From NCBI RefSeq assembly GCF_000719555.1, contig NZ_JOGX01000033.1:1-64000 (forward strand): a stretch of DNA of 64,000 bases. Reading direction: 5' to 3'. The position numbers and the translations under genes were made by a program. The notes below the pieces were generated by a model. That model searched no databases. It saw only the letters and a list, made by a program, of their open reading frames with translations, and was not told where the DNA came from. This DNA comes from Streptomyces sp. NRRL F-5727 (GTDB taxonomy: Bacteria; Actinomycetota; Actinomycetes; Streptomycetales; Streptomycetaceae). Positions within the stretch are counted from its first letter, which is position 1; the number at the start of each line of letters is the position of its first letter. Positions 1 to 8,680 of the stretch are shown piece by piece.

Positions 1-2
1 CC

Positions 3-1964
3 ACCGAGGAGCCCACGGTCCCGCGCCAGCACACCGGCCCCGCCCCCCTCCGGCCGTCCCGCCCCGGCGACACCGCCCCGGCCGCCGCCCCGGCCGCCGG
101 CATTCACCGGTCCGGTGCCCCCGCCGCCGACCCGCTGGACGACCCCGACCCCCAGCGGGCCGCCGACACCGCCGCCGTCGAGAACCTCCTCCGCTGCTGG
201 ATCCGGGAGAAGAACCTCCCCGCCCCCGACACCTCCACCCTCCGCGTCCCCCTCGACGCCAGCGGCACCGCCCTCCTCGTCCCCGTCCGCTACTGGTCTC
301 CCACCGGCTGGCACCGCTTCGGCGCCCCCACCCTGGAGGGCCTCCCCTCCACGGCCCCGGCCGTCGACGCCGTCACCCTCGCCGCCCTCCTCAGCCGCGA
401 GACCGGCCGCCCCGAGGCCACCGAGCTGGTCGGTCGCGTCGCCGACTCCGCCCGACGCACCGCCGACTTCCTCGCCGCCCGCCGCCGCGACCCCCGGCCC
501 CACCCCGACGCCGACCTCTTCCTCGCCGCCGAACAGTCCCTCCTCCTCGGCCACCCGCTCCACCCCACCCCCAAGAGCCGCGAAGGACTCTCCGAGGCCG
601 AGGCCCGGCTCTACTCGCCCGAACTCCACGGCTCCTTCCCCCTGCACTGGTTCGCCGTCGACCACTCCCTCCTCGTCTCCGACTCCGCCTGGACGGAGCA
701 GGGCCGCGCCGTCACCGCCGAACAGCTCACCGCCGGCCTGGCCGAAGGGCTCACCCACCCCGCCGGCACCGCCCCCCTGCCCCTGCATCCCTGGCAGGCC
801 CGCGAACTCCTCCACCGCCCCGACATCCGCGCCCTCCTCGACAGGGGCCTCCTCCACGACCTCGGCCCGCACGGCAGCCACTGGCACCCCACCTCCTCCG
901 TCCGCACCGTCCACCGCCCCGGCGCCCGCGCCATGCTCAAGCTCTCCCTCGGCCTGCGCATCACCAACTCCCGCCGCGAGAACCTCCGCAAGGAGCTCCA
1001 CCGCGGCGTCGAGGTCCACCGCCTCCTGCGGACCGGCCTCGTCGACGAGTGGCAGGCCGCCCACCCCGGCTTCGACATCGTCCGCGACCCCGCCTGGCTC
1101 GCCGTCGACACCCCCGACGGCACCCCCGTCCCCGGACTCGACCTGATGATCCGGCACAACCCCTTCGGCCCCGGGGACGACGCCGTCTGCCTCGCGGCCC
1201 TCACCGCGCCCCGCCCCTGGCCCGAGACCACCGGTCCCGGAACCACCGGTCCCGGGACCGCCGGGCCTGGGGCCACCGGTCCCGGAACCACCGGGCCTGG
1301 GGCCACCGGTCCCGGGACCGCCGGTCCCGGGACCGCCGCGTCTGGGGCCACCGGCATGAGCTCCCGGCTCGCCGACCTCATCGGCCGCCTCGCCGCCCAC
1401 ACCGGCCGCCCCGTCGCCGCCGTCTCCGCCGAGTGGTTCCTCCGCTACCTCGACCAGGTCGTCCGCCCGATCCTGTGGCTCGACGGCCACGCAGGCATCG
1501 CCCTGGAAGCCCACCAGCAGAACACCCTCGTCCTCCTGGACCCCGACGGCTGGCCCGCCGGCGGCCGCTACCGCGACAACCAGGGCTACTACTTCCGCGA
1601 GTCCCACCGGGCCGAGCTGGAGGCCCGTCTCCCCGGCATCGGCGCCCACAGCGACACCTTCGTCTCCGACCAGGTCACGGACGAGCGCTTCGCCTACTAC
1701 CTCGGCATCAACAACGTCCTCGGCCTGATCGGCGCCTTCGGCGCCCAGCACCTCGCCGACGAGCGGATCCTGCTCGCCGCCTTCCGCTCCTTCCTCACCT
1801 CCGCCACCGGCCTCGGCTCCCCGCTCCCGCACCGCCTCCTCGAAGCGGCCACCCTCCGCAGCAAGGCCAACCTCCTCACCCGTCTCCACGGCCTCGACGA
1901 ACTCGTCGGCCCCGTGGACACCCAGTCCGTCTACGTCACCATCACCAACCCCCTCCGCCCATGA
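3..1964 (+). CDS. IucA/IucC-type siderophore synthetase, 5' end outside window
   Basis: NRPS-independent siderophore (NIS) synthetase. The family adenylates a carboxylate such as citrate and condenses it with an amine or hydroxylamine. The frame is open from the window edge and has no ATG or GTG in its first 40 codons, so the start lies upstream. Visible family signatures are the nucleotide-binding GHPLHPTPKSR segment (about codon 180), the PLHPWQ motif (about codon 260), KLSLGLRITNSRREN, and the C-terminal EAHQQN followed by RDNQGYY. The stop is followed at once by an acyltransferase and a second synthetase, so this is one biosynthetic operon. An in-frame 15-nt minisatellite adds about 43 low-complexity residues between VCLAALTAP and the MSSRLADL helix. 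The signature motifs lie outside it, so the enzyme may still work. The product is unknown; the pairing recalls aerobactin and rhizobactin clusters. Confidence 0.9.
   Translation, partial: TEEPTVPRQHTGPAPLRPSRPGDTAPAAAPAAGIHRSGAPAADPLDDPDPQRAADTAAVENLLRCWIREKNLPAPDTSTLRVPLDASGTALLVPVRYWSPTGWHRFGAPTLEGLPSTAPAVDAVTLAALLSRETGRPEATELVGRVADSARRTADFLAARRRDPRPHPDADLFLAAEQSLLLGHPLHPTPKSREGLSEAEARLYSPELHGSFPLHWFAVDHSLLVSDSAWTEQGRAVTAEQLTAGLAEGLTHPAGTAPLPLHPWQARELLHRPDIRALLDRGLLHDLGPHGSHWHPTSSVRTVHRPGARAMLKLSLGLRITNSRRENLRKELHRGVEVHRLLRTGLVDEWQAAHPGFDIVRDPAWLAVDTPDGTPVPGLDLMIRHNPFGPGDDAVCLAALTAPRPWPETTGPGTTGPGTAGPGATGPGTTGPGATGPGTAGPGTAASGATGMSSRLADLIGRLAAHTGRPVAAVSAEWFLRYLDQVVRPILWLDGHAGIALEAHQQNTLVLLDPDGWPAGGRYRDNQGYYFRESHRAELEARLPGIGAHSDTFVSDQVTDERFAYYLGINNVLGLIGAFGAQHLADERILLAAFRSFLTSATGLGSPLPHRLLEAATLRSKANLLTRLHGLDELVGPVDTQSVYVTITNPLRP
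1227..1355 (+). repeat. 15-nt in-frame minisatellite inside the siderophore synthetase
   Basis: Eight complete 15-nt units of the type ACCACCGGTCCCGGA plus a 9-nt remainder encode a run of (T/A)(T/A)GPG pentapeptides. Units differ at a few positions (ACC/GCC first codon, GGTCCC/GGGCCT). The period is a multiple of three, so copy-number change by slippage would keep the frame. The tract ends immediately before an in-frame ATG that begins conserved sequence. Confidence 0.93.
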
Positions 1965-2062
1965 GCCCCGGGCGGCCCACCACCCGCCGCCCACGCCCGC
2001 GTCCCTCCGCGCGTCCCTCCACCACCCACCGAAGGGACGCCCGACCCCGGAAGACCCACCCC

Positions 2063-2740
2063 ATGTCCCCACATCCGGACCCCAGCCTCGAATCCGGCAC
2101 CACGGCCGCCGCCTCGGACACCGGCACCACCGGCACCACCGGCTCCGCCCTCGCCGGCCGCCTCGACGGCGACCTGCTCGACTCGGTCGCCTCCTGGGCG
2201 TCGGCGGACACCCCCTTCGGCCCCTTCCGCCTCGCCCCCGTCCGCCCGGCCGATGACCTGTCCCTGATCACGCGGTGGATGAACGACCCCGCCGTCTCCG
2301 CATTCTGGAAACTCGCGGGACCCGCTTTCGTCACCGCTCACCACATTCGCGCCCAGCTCGAAGGCGACGGCCGCAGCGTCCCCTGCCTCGGCGTGCTCGA
2401 CTCCACCCCCATGAGCTACTTCGAGCTCTACCGCGCCGACCTCGACCCGCTCGCCCGCGCCTACCCGGCCCGTCCGCACGACACGGGTATCCATCTCCTC
2501 CTCGGAGGCGCCGCGGACCGAGGCCGAGGCATCGGCACCGCACTCCTGCGCGCGGTCGCCGATCTCGTCCTCGCCCACCGTCCCCACTGCACCCGCGTCG
2601 TCGCCGAACCCGACATCCGCAACACCCCCTCTGTCTCGGCCTTCCTCAGCGCCGGCTTCCGCTACGCGGCGGAAATCGAACTGCCCGACAAACGAGCCGC
2701 GCTCATGATCCGCGACCGGCCCGTTCGTCACGCTCTGTGA
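2063..2740 (+). CDS. IucB/RhbD-type siderophore N-acyltransferase (GNAT)
   Basis: GNAT-fold acyltransferase of the IucB/RhbD type, expected to acylate the N-hydroxylated diamine that the flanking NIS synthetases join to a carboxylate. Family hallmarks are the WMNDPAVSAFWKLAGP start of the domain (near residue 70), PMSYFELYRADLD, HDTGIHLLLGGAADRGRGIGTALL (the acyl-CoA loop) and VVAEPDIRNTPSVSAFLSAGFR, then the terminal PDKRAALMIRDRP. The first 50 residues are a Thr/Gly-rich tail outside the domain. The start chosen has a weak GGAAG 9 nt upstream. An ATG at 1961 overlapping the previous stop (ATGA) is in frame and would add 34 Arg/Pro-rich residues; it has no ribosome-binding site. It lies between two synthetase genes and is probably translationally coupled. 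The acyl group is unknown. Confidence 0.88.
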   Translation: MSPHPDPSLESGTTAAASDTGTTGTTGSALAGRLDGDLLDSVASWASADTPFGPFRLAPVRPADDLSLITRWMNDPAVSAFWKLAGPAFVTAHHIRAQLEGDGRSVPCLGVLDSTPMSYFELYRADLDPLARAYPARPHDTGIHLLLGGAADRGRGIGTALLRAVADLVLAHRPHCTRVVAEPDIRNTPSVSAFLSAGFRYAAEIELPDKRAALMIRDRPVRHAL

Positions 2741-2801
2741 CCACTCTCTGTCTTTGATACACCGCTCGACCCACAGCGGTTCCCGATTTCGAGGAGTCTT
2801 T

Positions 2802-4619
2802 GTGACGACGTCCCCAGCACCCCACGACTCCGTACGACCCGCGGCGGCCCCCGACCCCGAGCTGCTCGCGCCCCCCGAGCTCAATCCCACCGCCTGGACC
2901 CGTGCCGCCGCCCGCACCCTCGCCAAGGCCCTCGGCGAGTTCGCCTACGAGGAGATCGTCGAACCCGTCCCCGCCGACGGCGACACCGCGGACCGGTACG
3001 TCCTCACCCTCGACGACGGCGCCGACCTCACCTTCACCGCCCGCCGCGGGGCCTACGGCGGCTGGCGCGTCGCGCCCGACACGATCACCCTGGACGACCG
3101 GCCGCTGACCGACCCCCTCGCCTTCCTCGTCCGCGCCCGCCGCCTCCTCGGACTCGACGGCGCCACCCTCGGGCACCTCATCCGCGAACTCTCCGCCACC
3201 CTCGCCGCCGAGGCCCGCCTCGACCACACCGCCCTCACCGCGGACCGCCTCGCCGACCTCCCGTACGCCGAACTCGAAGGCCACCAGACCGGACACCCCT
3301 GGCTGGTCCTCAACAAGGGCCGCATCGGCTTCTCCGCCGGCGACGCCGCCCGCTGGGCCCCCGAGGCCCGCCGCGCCACCCGGCTCCCGTGGATCGCGGT
3401 GAGCAACCGCCTCGCCGCCTACCGCGGCGTGACCGGGCTCGACACCCCCGACCGCCTGTACGCCCGCGAACTCGACCCGCCCGTCCAGGACGCCTTCCGC
3501 GCCGAACTCGCCGCCCGCGGCCTCGATCCCGACGCCTATCTGCTGCTCCCCGTCCACCCCTGGCAGTGGGACGAGATCCTGCTCCCGCTCTTCGCCCCCG
3601 CCATCGCATCCGGAGCCGTCGTCCCGCTCCCCGCCGACGGTGACCTCCGCCTGCCGCAGCAGTCCATCCGTACCTTCCTCAACACCAGCCGGCCCGACCG
3701 GCACACCGTCAAGCTGCCGCTCTCCGTGCTCAACACCCTCGTCTGGCGCGGACTCCCCACCGAGCGCACCCTCGCCGCGCCCGCCGTCACCGCCTGGGTC
3801 CACAGCCTGCGCGACGCCGACCCCTTCCTCCACCGCGAGTGCGGCGTGATCCTCCTCGGCGAGGTCGCCTCCGTCACGGTCGAGCACCCCCTCTACGACC
3901 GGCTCCCCGAAGTCCCGTACCAGTACAAGGAACTCCTGGGTGCGATCTGGCGCGAACCGCTCCGCCTGCCGCCCGGCGAGCGCGCCCGCACCCTAGCCTC
4001 GCTGCTGCACACCGATCCCGACGGCCGCGCCTTCGTCGCCGAACTCGTCGAGCGCTCTGGACTGGCCCCCGCCGCCTGGCTGCGGCGGCTCTTCGCCGCC
4101 CTGCTGCCGCCGCTGCTCCACTTCCTCTACCGCTACGGCACGGTCTTCTCCCCGCACGGCGAGAACGCGATCGTCGTCTACGACGAGCAGGACGTCCCCG
4201 TCCGCCTGGCGATCAAGGACTTCGTCGACGACGTCAACATCAGCGCCCACCCGCTCCCCGAACACGACGCCATGCCCGACGACGTCCGCGCCGTCCTCCT
4301 CACCGAGGAGCCCGGCTTCCTCACCCAGTTCATCCATTCGGGGCTCTTCGTCGGCGTCTTCCGCTACCTCGCCCCGCTGTGCGAGGAGCAACTGGACATC
4401 TCCGAAGCCGACTTCTGGGCACTCGTCCGCGCCGAGATCCTCCGCCACCAGGAGCGGTTCCCCGAGCTGAAGGACCGGTTCGAGCTCTTCGACCTGCTCA
4501 CCCCACGGATCGAACGGCTCTGTCTCAACCGCAACCGGCTGCACATGGACGGCTACCGGGACCGCTCCGACCGCCCCCACGCCGCCGTACACGGCACCGT
4601 CCCCAACCCCCTGGCGTGA
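2802..4619 (+). CDS. IucA/IucC-type siderophore synthetase (second)
   Basis: Second NIS synthetase of the cluster, 605 aa, a normal length for the family. Motifs seen are EGHQTGHPWLVLNKGRIGFS (ATP-binding region, about residue 150), LLLPVHPWQWDE, the PQQSIRTFLN/KLPLSVLNTL pair, HGENAIVVYDEQDVPVRLAIKDF (active-site region) and the C-terminal LCLNRNRLHMDGY. The GTG start is fixed by GAGGAG ending 5 nt upstream. A TTG-initiated extension from 2754 lacks such a site. It differs enough from the first synthetase to suggest that the two act on different intermediates, the first joining a carboxylate to an amine and the second completing the molecule, as in aerobactin and rhizobactin assembly. No IdeR/DmdR-type iron box is visible just upstream, so control probably comes from a promoter outside the window. 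Confidence 0.92.
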   Translation: MTTSPAPHDSVRPAAAPDPELLAPPELNPTAWTRAAARTLAKALGEFAYEEIVEPVPADGDTADRYVLTLDDGADLTFTARRGAYGGWRVAPDTITLDDRPLTDPLAFLVRARRLLGLDGATLGHLIRELSATLAAEARLDHTALTADRLADLPYAELEGHQTGHPWLVLNKGRIGFSAGDAARWAPEARRATRLPWIAVSNRLAAYRGVTGLDTPDRLYARELDPPVQDAFRAELAARGLDPDAYLLLPVHPWQWDEILLPLFAPAIASGAVVPLPADGDLRLPQQSIRTFLNTSRPDRHTVKLPLSVLNTLVWRGLPTERTLAAPAVTAWVHSLRDADPFLHRECGVILLGEVASVTVEHPLYDRLPEVPYQYKELLGAIWREPLRLPPGERARTLASLLHTDPDGRAFVAELVERSGLAPAAWLRRLFAALLPPLLHFLYRYGTVFSPHGENAIVVYDEQDVPVRLAIKDFVDDVNISAHPLPEHDAMPDDVRAVLLTEEPGFLTQFIHSGLFVGVFRYLAPLCEEQLDISEADFWALVRAEILRHQERFPELKDRFELFDLLTPRIERLCLNRNRLHMDGYRDRSDRPHAAVHGTVPNPLA

Positions 4620-4669
4620 TCCCGGTGCGTACCCCCGCTGTCGGTGCCGCCCCGTAGGCTGGGAACGCT

Positions 4670-6643
4670 ATGACGAAGCCATCCCTCCCCGACCTCCTCC
4701 ACGCCGCCGTCGCCGCCGTCGGCGGCACCGAGCGGCCCGGCCAGGTCACCATGGCCGAGGCCGTGGCCGAGGCCATCGACGACAATTCCCACCTGCTCGT
4801 CCAGGCGGGCACCGGCACGGGAAAGTCGCTCGGCTACCTCGTGCCGGCGCTCGCGCACGGGGAGAGGGTGGTGGTGGCCACGGCCACGCTGGCGCTCCAG
4901 CGCCAGCTCGTCGAGCGTGACCTGCCGCGGACGGTCGACGCGCTCCACCCGCAGCTGCGCCGCCGCCCCCAGTTCGCCATGCTCAAGGGCCGGTCGAACT
5001 ACCTGTGCCTGCACCGCCTCCACGAGGGGGTGCCGCAGGACGAGGAGGACGGCCTGTTCGACCCCTTCGAGGCGGCCGCGCCCACCAGCAAGCTCGGTCA
5101 GGACCTCCTCCGGCTGCGCGACTGGGCGGACGAGACGGAGACCGGCGACCGGGACGACCTCACGCCCGGCGTCTCCGACCGGGCCTGGGCCCAGGTCTCG
5201 GTCTCCTCCCGGGAATGCCTCGGCGCGAGCAAGTGCGCCTACGGGGCCGAGTGCTTCGCCGAGGCGGCACGCGAGCGTGCCAAGCTCGCCGACGTCGTCG
5301 TCACCAACCACGCCCTCCTCGCGATCGACGCGATCGAAGGCGCCCCCGTGCTGCCCCAGCACGAGGTGCTGATCGTCGACGAGGCCCACGAGCTGGTCTC
5401 CCGGGTCACCGGTGTCGCCACCGGCGAGCTCACCCCGGGCCAGGTGAACCGGGCGGTGCGCCGGGCCGCCAAGCTCGTGGACGAGAAGGTCGCCGACCAG
5501 CTCCAGACCGCCGCGGAGGGCTTCGAGCGGGTCATGGAGCTGGCGCTGCCGGGCCGCCTGGAGAAGCTGCCGGAGGACCTGGCGTACGCGCTGGCGGCGC
5601 TGCGGGACGCGGCCCGCGCCGTGATCACCTCGCTGGGGAACACCCGGGACCGGTCCGTGCAGGACGAGGACGCGGTGCGCAAGCAGGCGATGGCCTCGGT
5701 CGAGACCGTGCACGGCGTGGCGGAGCGGATCACCCAGGGCTCCGAGTACGACGTCGTCTGGTACGAGCGCCACGACCGTTTCGGCGCCTCGGTGCGGGTC
5801 GCGCCGCTCTCGGTCTCCGGGCTGCTCCGGGAGAAGCTCTTCGCCGAGCGCTCTGTCGTCCTCGCCTCGGCCACGCTCAAGCTCGGCGGCGACTTCAACG
5901 GGGTGGGCGCCTCCCTGGGCCTCGCGCCCGAGGGCACCACGGGGGACGACCTGCCCGTCTGGAAGGGCATCGACGTCGGCTCCCCGTTCGACTACCCCAA
6001 GCAGGGCATCATGTACGTCGCCAAGCACCTGGCCAAGCCGGCCAGGGACGGCGACCGGGGCGACATGCTGGACGAGCTGACGGAGCTGATCCAGGCGGCG
6101 GGCGGGCGGACCCTGGGGCTCTTCTCCTCGATGCGGGCGGCCCAGCTGGCGGCGGAGGAGCTGCGCAGCCGGATCCCCGAGTTCCCCATCCTGCTCCAGG
6201 GCGAGGACACCCTGGGCGAGCTGATCAAGAACTTCTCGGCGGACCCGCGGACGTGTCTGTTCGGCACCCTGTCGCTCTGGCAGGGCGTGGACGTGCCGGG
6301 TGCCAGCTGTCAGCTGGTCGTCATGGACAAGATCCCGTTCCCGCGCCCCAACGATCCGCTGATGAGCGCCCGCCAGAAGGCGGTCGAGGAAGCAGGGGGG
6401 AACGGCTTCATGGCGGTGGCGGCGACGCACGCGGCGCTGCTGATGGCCCAGGGCGCGGGCCGTCTGGTCCGGGCGACGGGCGACCGGGGCGTGGTGGCCG
6501 TACTGGACCAGCGGCTCGCCACCGCGCGGTACGGCAGCTATCTGAAGGCGTCCATGCCCGACTTCTGGTACACGACCGACCGCAACCAGGTGCGGAAGTC
6601 GCTGGCGGCGATCGACGCGGCCGCGAAGGCGAACGGCGCCTGA
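4670..6643 (+). CDS. DinG/XPD-family ATP-dependent DNA helicase
   Basis: Superfamily 2 helicase of the DinG/XPD type, 657 aa, predicted to unwind damaged or structured DNA 5'-3'. Walker A is AGTGTGKS at residues 46-53 and the Walker B DEAH box is at 237-240. Cysteines 113, 183, 189 and 195 fit the four-cysteine iron-sulfur cluster of this family. Motifs V/VI (SLWQGVDVPG and MAQGAGRLVRATGDRG) are present near the C-terminus. A TAGGCT hexamer lies 9 nt before the ATG with no clear ribosome-binding site, so the mRNA may be leaderless. The gene is convergent with lexA but has no SOS box of its own in the 50-nt gap after the siderophore genes. Confidence 0.92.
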   Translation: MTKPSLPDLLHAAVAAVGGTERPGQVTMAEAVAEAIDDNSHLLVQAGTGTGKSLGYLVPALAHGERVVVATATLALQRQLVERDLPRTVDALHPQLRRRPQFAMLKGRSNYLCLHRLHEGVPQDEEDGLFDPFEAAAPTSKLGQDLLRLRDWADETETGDRDDLTPGVSDRAWAQVSVSSRECLGASKCAYGAECFAEAARERAKLADVVVTNHALLAIDAIEGAPVLPQHEVLIVDEAHELVSRVTGVATGELTPGQVNRAVRRAAKLVDEKVADQLQTAAEGFERVMELALPGRLEKLPEDLAYALAALRDAARAVITSLGNTRDRSVQDEDAVRKQAMASVETVHGVAERITQGSEYDVVWYERHDRFGASVRVAPLSVSGLLREKLFAERSVVLASATLKLGGDFNGVGASLGLAPEGTTGDDLPVWKGIDVGSPFDYPKQGIMYVAKHLAKPARDGDRGDMLDELTELIQAAGGRTLGLFSSMRAAQLAAEELRSRIPEFPILLQGEDTLGELIKNFSADPRTCLFGTLSLWQGVDVPGASCQLVVMDKIPFPRPNDPLMSARQKAVEEAGGNGFMAVAATHAALLMAQGAGRLVRATGDRGVVAVLDQRLATARYGSYLKASMPDFWYTTDRNQVRKSLAAIDAAAKANGA

Positions 6644-6665
6644 GCTTCGGGCAGCGGACGCGCCA

Positions 6666-6754
6666 CGGCCCCGGTGGATACCGGGGCCGGAGGCGAGCCA
6701 GGAGCGCGAGACGTACAGCGGGCCCCGGGACCGGCGCAGTGGTTCCCGGGGCCC
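6666..6754. terminator. Two hairpins between convergent helicase and lexA
   Basis: Two strong GC-rich inverted repeats sit in the gap. CGGCCCCGG pairs with CCGGGGCCG (6666-6689). GGGCCCCGGGA pairs with TCCCGGGGCCC (6720-6754). Neither has a clear U-tract. They probably terminate transcription from both sides. Confidence 0.75.
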
Positions 6755-6775
6755 GGTCGGAGCCGGCGAGGTGGG

Positions 6776-7564
6776 TCAGACCCGCCGCAGAACGGCGACG
6801 ACCTTGCCGAGGATGGTCGCCTCGTCGCCGGGGATGGGCTGGTACGCGGCGTTGTGCGGCAGCAGCCAGACGTGCCCGTCCTCGCGCTTGAAGCGCTTGA
6901 CCGTGGCCTCGCCGTCGAGCATGGCGGCGACGATGTCGCCGTTCTCCGCGACGGGCTGGCGGCGGACGGTGACCCAGTCGCCGTCACAGATGGCGGCCTC
7001 GATCATGGAGTCGCCGACGACCTTGAGGACGAAGAGCTCGCCGTCGCCGACGAGCTGCCGGGGGAGGGGGAAGACGTCCTCGACGGACTCCTCGGCCAGG
7101 ATGGGGCCGCCGGCCGCGATCCGGCCGACCAGGGGCACGTACGAAGCGGCCGGCTTGCCCGTGGTGTCGGTCGGCTGGGTGCTCGGCTGGTCCGAACCGC
7201 GGACCTCGTACGCCCGGGGGCGGTGCGGGTCGCGGCGGAGGAAGCCCTTGCGCTCCAGGGCCATCAGCTGGTGGGCCACGGACGACGTGCTGGACAGGCC
7301 CACCGCCTGGCCGATCTCGCGCATCGACGGCGGGTAGCCGCGCCGCTGGACCGAGTCGCGGATGACTTCGATGACCCGGCGCTGGCGGTCGGTGAGACCG
7401 GAGCTGTCGGCCCTGATGCCTGGCGGCCTGCCGGGGAGGGCGCGGGCGGGACGCCCGGGCTCCTCTCCGTTCATGGCTGTGTCGTTCATGGCGTGCACCG
7501 GCTCGAGTCGGCCCTGGGAGCGGTCCTGGGCGGTGATGGTGGCGCTGTCTGCGGTGGTGGTCAC
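6776..7564 (-). CDS. lexA: LexA, SOS-response repressor
   Basis: LexA represses DNA-damage genes and cleaves itself when RecA filaments form. The N-terminal winged helix spans about residues 56-120 ([16 protein letters not shown], then [21 protein letters not shown]). The cleavage bond is Ala151-Gly152 in RIAAGGP. The catalytic dyad is Ser186 (GDSM) and Lys223 (ATVKRF). The GTG start is chosen for the GAGAGGGG motif about 10 nt upstream and because, as I recall, streptomycete LexA begins [13 protein letters not shown]. Internal ATGs at 7489 and 7474 would give about 235 aa, the length usual in other actinobacteria. A consensus SOS box lies 66-80 nt upstream, so the gene should be autoregulated. 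It is transcribed away from nrdR. Confidence 0.98.
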   Translation of the reverse strand: MTTTADSATITAQDRSQGRLEPVHAMNDTAMNGEEPGRPARALPGRPPGIRADSSGLTDRQRRVIEVIRDSVQRRGYPPSMREIGQAVGLSSTSSVAHQLMALERKGFLRRDPHRPRAYEVRGSDQPSTQPTDTTGKPAASYVPLVGRIAAGGPILAEESVEDVFPLPRQLVGDGELFVLKVVGDSMIEAAICDGDWVTVRRQPVAENGDIVAAMLDGEATVKRFKREDGHVWLLPHNAAYQPIPGDEATILGKVVAVLRRV

Positions 7565-7630
7565 GTCGTCGGCCCCTCTCGAATGGTCTCCCTGGCTGGC
7601 ACAACGGTAGTAGCTTTCGAAAGGTTGCGC

Positions 7631-7645
7631 CAAACACACGTTCGA
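7631..7645 (-). promoter_or_regulatory. LexA-binding SOS box of lexA
   Basis: On the minus strand the sequence reads TCGAACGTGTGTTTG, matching the actinobacterial LexA consensus CGAAC-N4-GTTYG. It overlaps the likely -35 region (TTTGGC, then TACTAC about 16 nt on), so bound LexA would block its own promoter. Confidence 0.88.
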
Positions 7646-7842
7646 GTGAAAATCCGCAGATTGCCTTACGAGTGTGCGGGTGGGGGTGTATGGGAGTGGG
7701 TCCCCGGGGGCCGGTCCCGCCCTTACGGTAGCCTTCGCCGCTGGGTTCCCGGGCCCCGGCGCGCCCTCCCAGTCTCCCATCCGCGGAGCACCGACGCGGC
7801 TCCGGGGTGCCCGCGACACGCGGGGGTGTCGCAACCTTCCCA

Positions 7843-7890
7843 ACCCAAGATCTAGTGGTTGGATGTCATCGGCCACCCAGGGATAGTGGT
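7843..7890 (+). promoter_or_regulatory. Tandem NrdR-box-like sites before nrdR-nrdJ
   Basis: Two similar elements, ACCCAAGATCTAGTGGT (7843-7859) and ACCCAGGGATAGTGGT (7875-7890), are spaced 31-32 bp apart, three helical turns. NrdR is known to bind paired 16-bp boxes at this spacing in front of Streptomyces ribonucleotide reductase operons. The pair lies about 110 nt before nrdR, upstream of a possible TATGCT -10 near 7920. The rest of the 435-nt lexA-nrdR gap holds only the two divergent promoter regions. Confidence 0.75.
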
Positions 7891-7999
7891 CCCCGGTCTG
7901 CCGGGGCGTCGTCCATCGCCTATGCTGGTGGTCGCTTCGAGGGCCCTGACGGGCCGCGCGAGGCTGTTCAGTCGTGCCATGAGGAGAGGGTCGTAACCG

Positions 8000-8506
8000 A
8001 TGCACTGCCCCTTCTGCAGGCACCCCGACAGCCGGGTCGTGGACAGCCGTACCACCGATGACGGCACGTCGATCCGACGCCGCCGCCAGTGCACCGACTG
8101 CGCCCGCCGTTTCACCACGGTGGAGACGTGTTCGCTCATGGTGGTCAAGCGCTCCGGCGTCACCGAGCCCTTCAGTCGCACCAAGGTCATCTCCGGCGTC
8201 CGCAAGGCGTGCCAGGGGCGGCCGGTCACCGAGGACGCCCTGGCCAAGCTCGGCCAGCGGGTCGAGGAGGCGGTGCGCGCCACCGGCAGTGCCGAGCTGA
8301 CCATCCACGACGTGGGTCTGGCCATCCTCGGACCGCTGCAGGAGCTCGACCTCGTCGCGTACCTGCGCTTCGCCTCCGTCTACAAGGCGTTCGAGGGACT
8401 CGAAGACTTCGAGGCCGCCATCGCGGAACTCCGCGTGCGGCCTCCCGCTGAGAACAGCGGGACCGGCGCGCCCGAGGTGCCCGTTCCCGCCGGCGCCGCC
8501 GACTGA
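8000..8506 (+). CDS. nrdR: NrdR, ATP/dATP-sensing repressor of ribonucleotide reductases
   Basis: NrdR (168 aa) represses ribonucleotide reductase genes according to bound ATP or dATP. The N-terminal zinc ribbon is formed by Cys3, Cys6, Cys31 and Cys34, with the [16 protein letters not shown] segment between them. The ATP-cone domain follows (about residues 46-136, beginning [16 protein letters not shown]). A GAGGAGAGGG ribosome-binding site lies upstream of the ATG. It forms an operon with nrdJ 174 nt downstream, and paired NrdR-box-like elements upstream suggest autoregulation. Confidence 0.98.
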   Translation: MHCPFCRHPDSRVVDSRTTDDGTSIRRRRQCTDCARRFTTVETCSLMVVKRSGVTEPFSRTKVISGVRKACQGRPVTEDALAKLGQRVEEAVRATGSAELTIHDVGLAILGPLQELDLVAYLRFASVYKAFEGLEDFEAAIAELRVRPPAENSGTGAPEVPVPAGAAD

Positions 8507-8680
8507 CGGCGATCCGGGCCCTCGTGGGCCCGGCCACCGGCCGTGGTACGGCCGTGAAGACCTGCCCCGGGCGACCTGTGCGGTCCCCGTGGGTCAAGCA
8601 GTACAGAACGTAGTACAGACGACGGTGCTCTGGGATTATCTGGGCGCCAAAGGGTGTTTTGCCCGTATATGGGAGGCGGC

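Noticed and set aside
2741..2801. Iron-responsive (IdeR/DmdR) box before the second siderophore synthetase
   Set aside because: No TTAGGTTAGGC-like palindrome is present; the gap only holds the ribosome-binding site.
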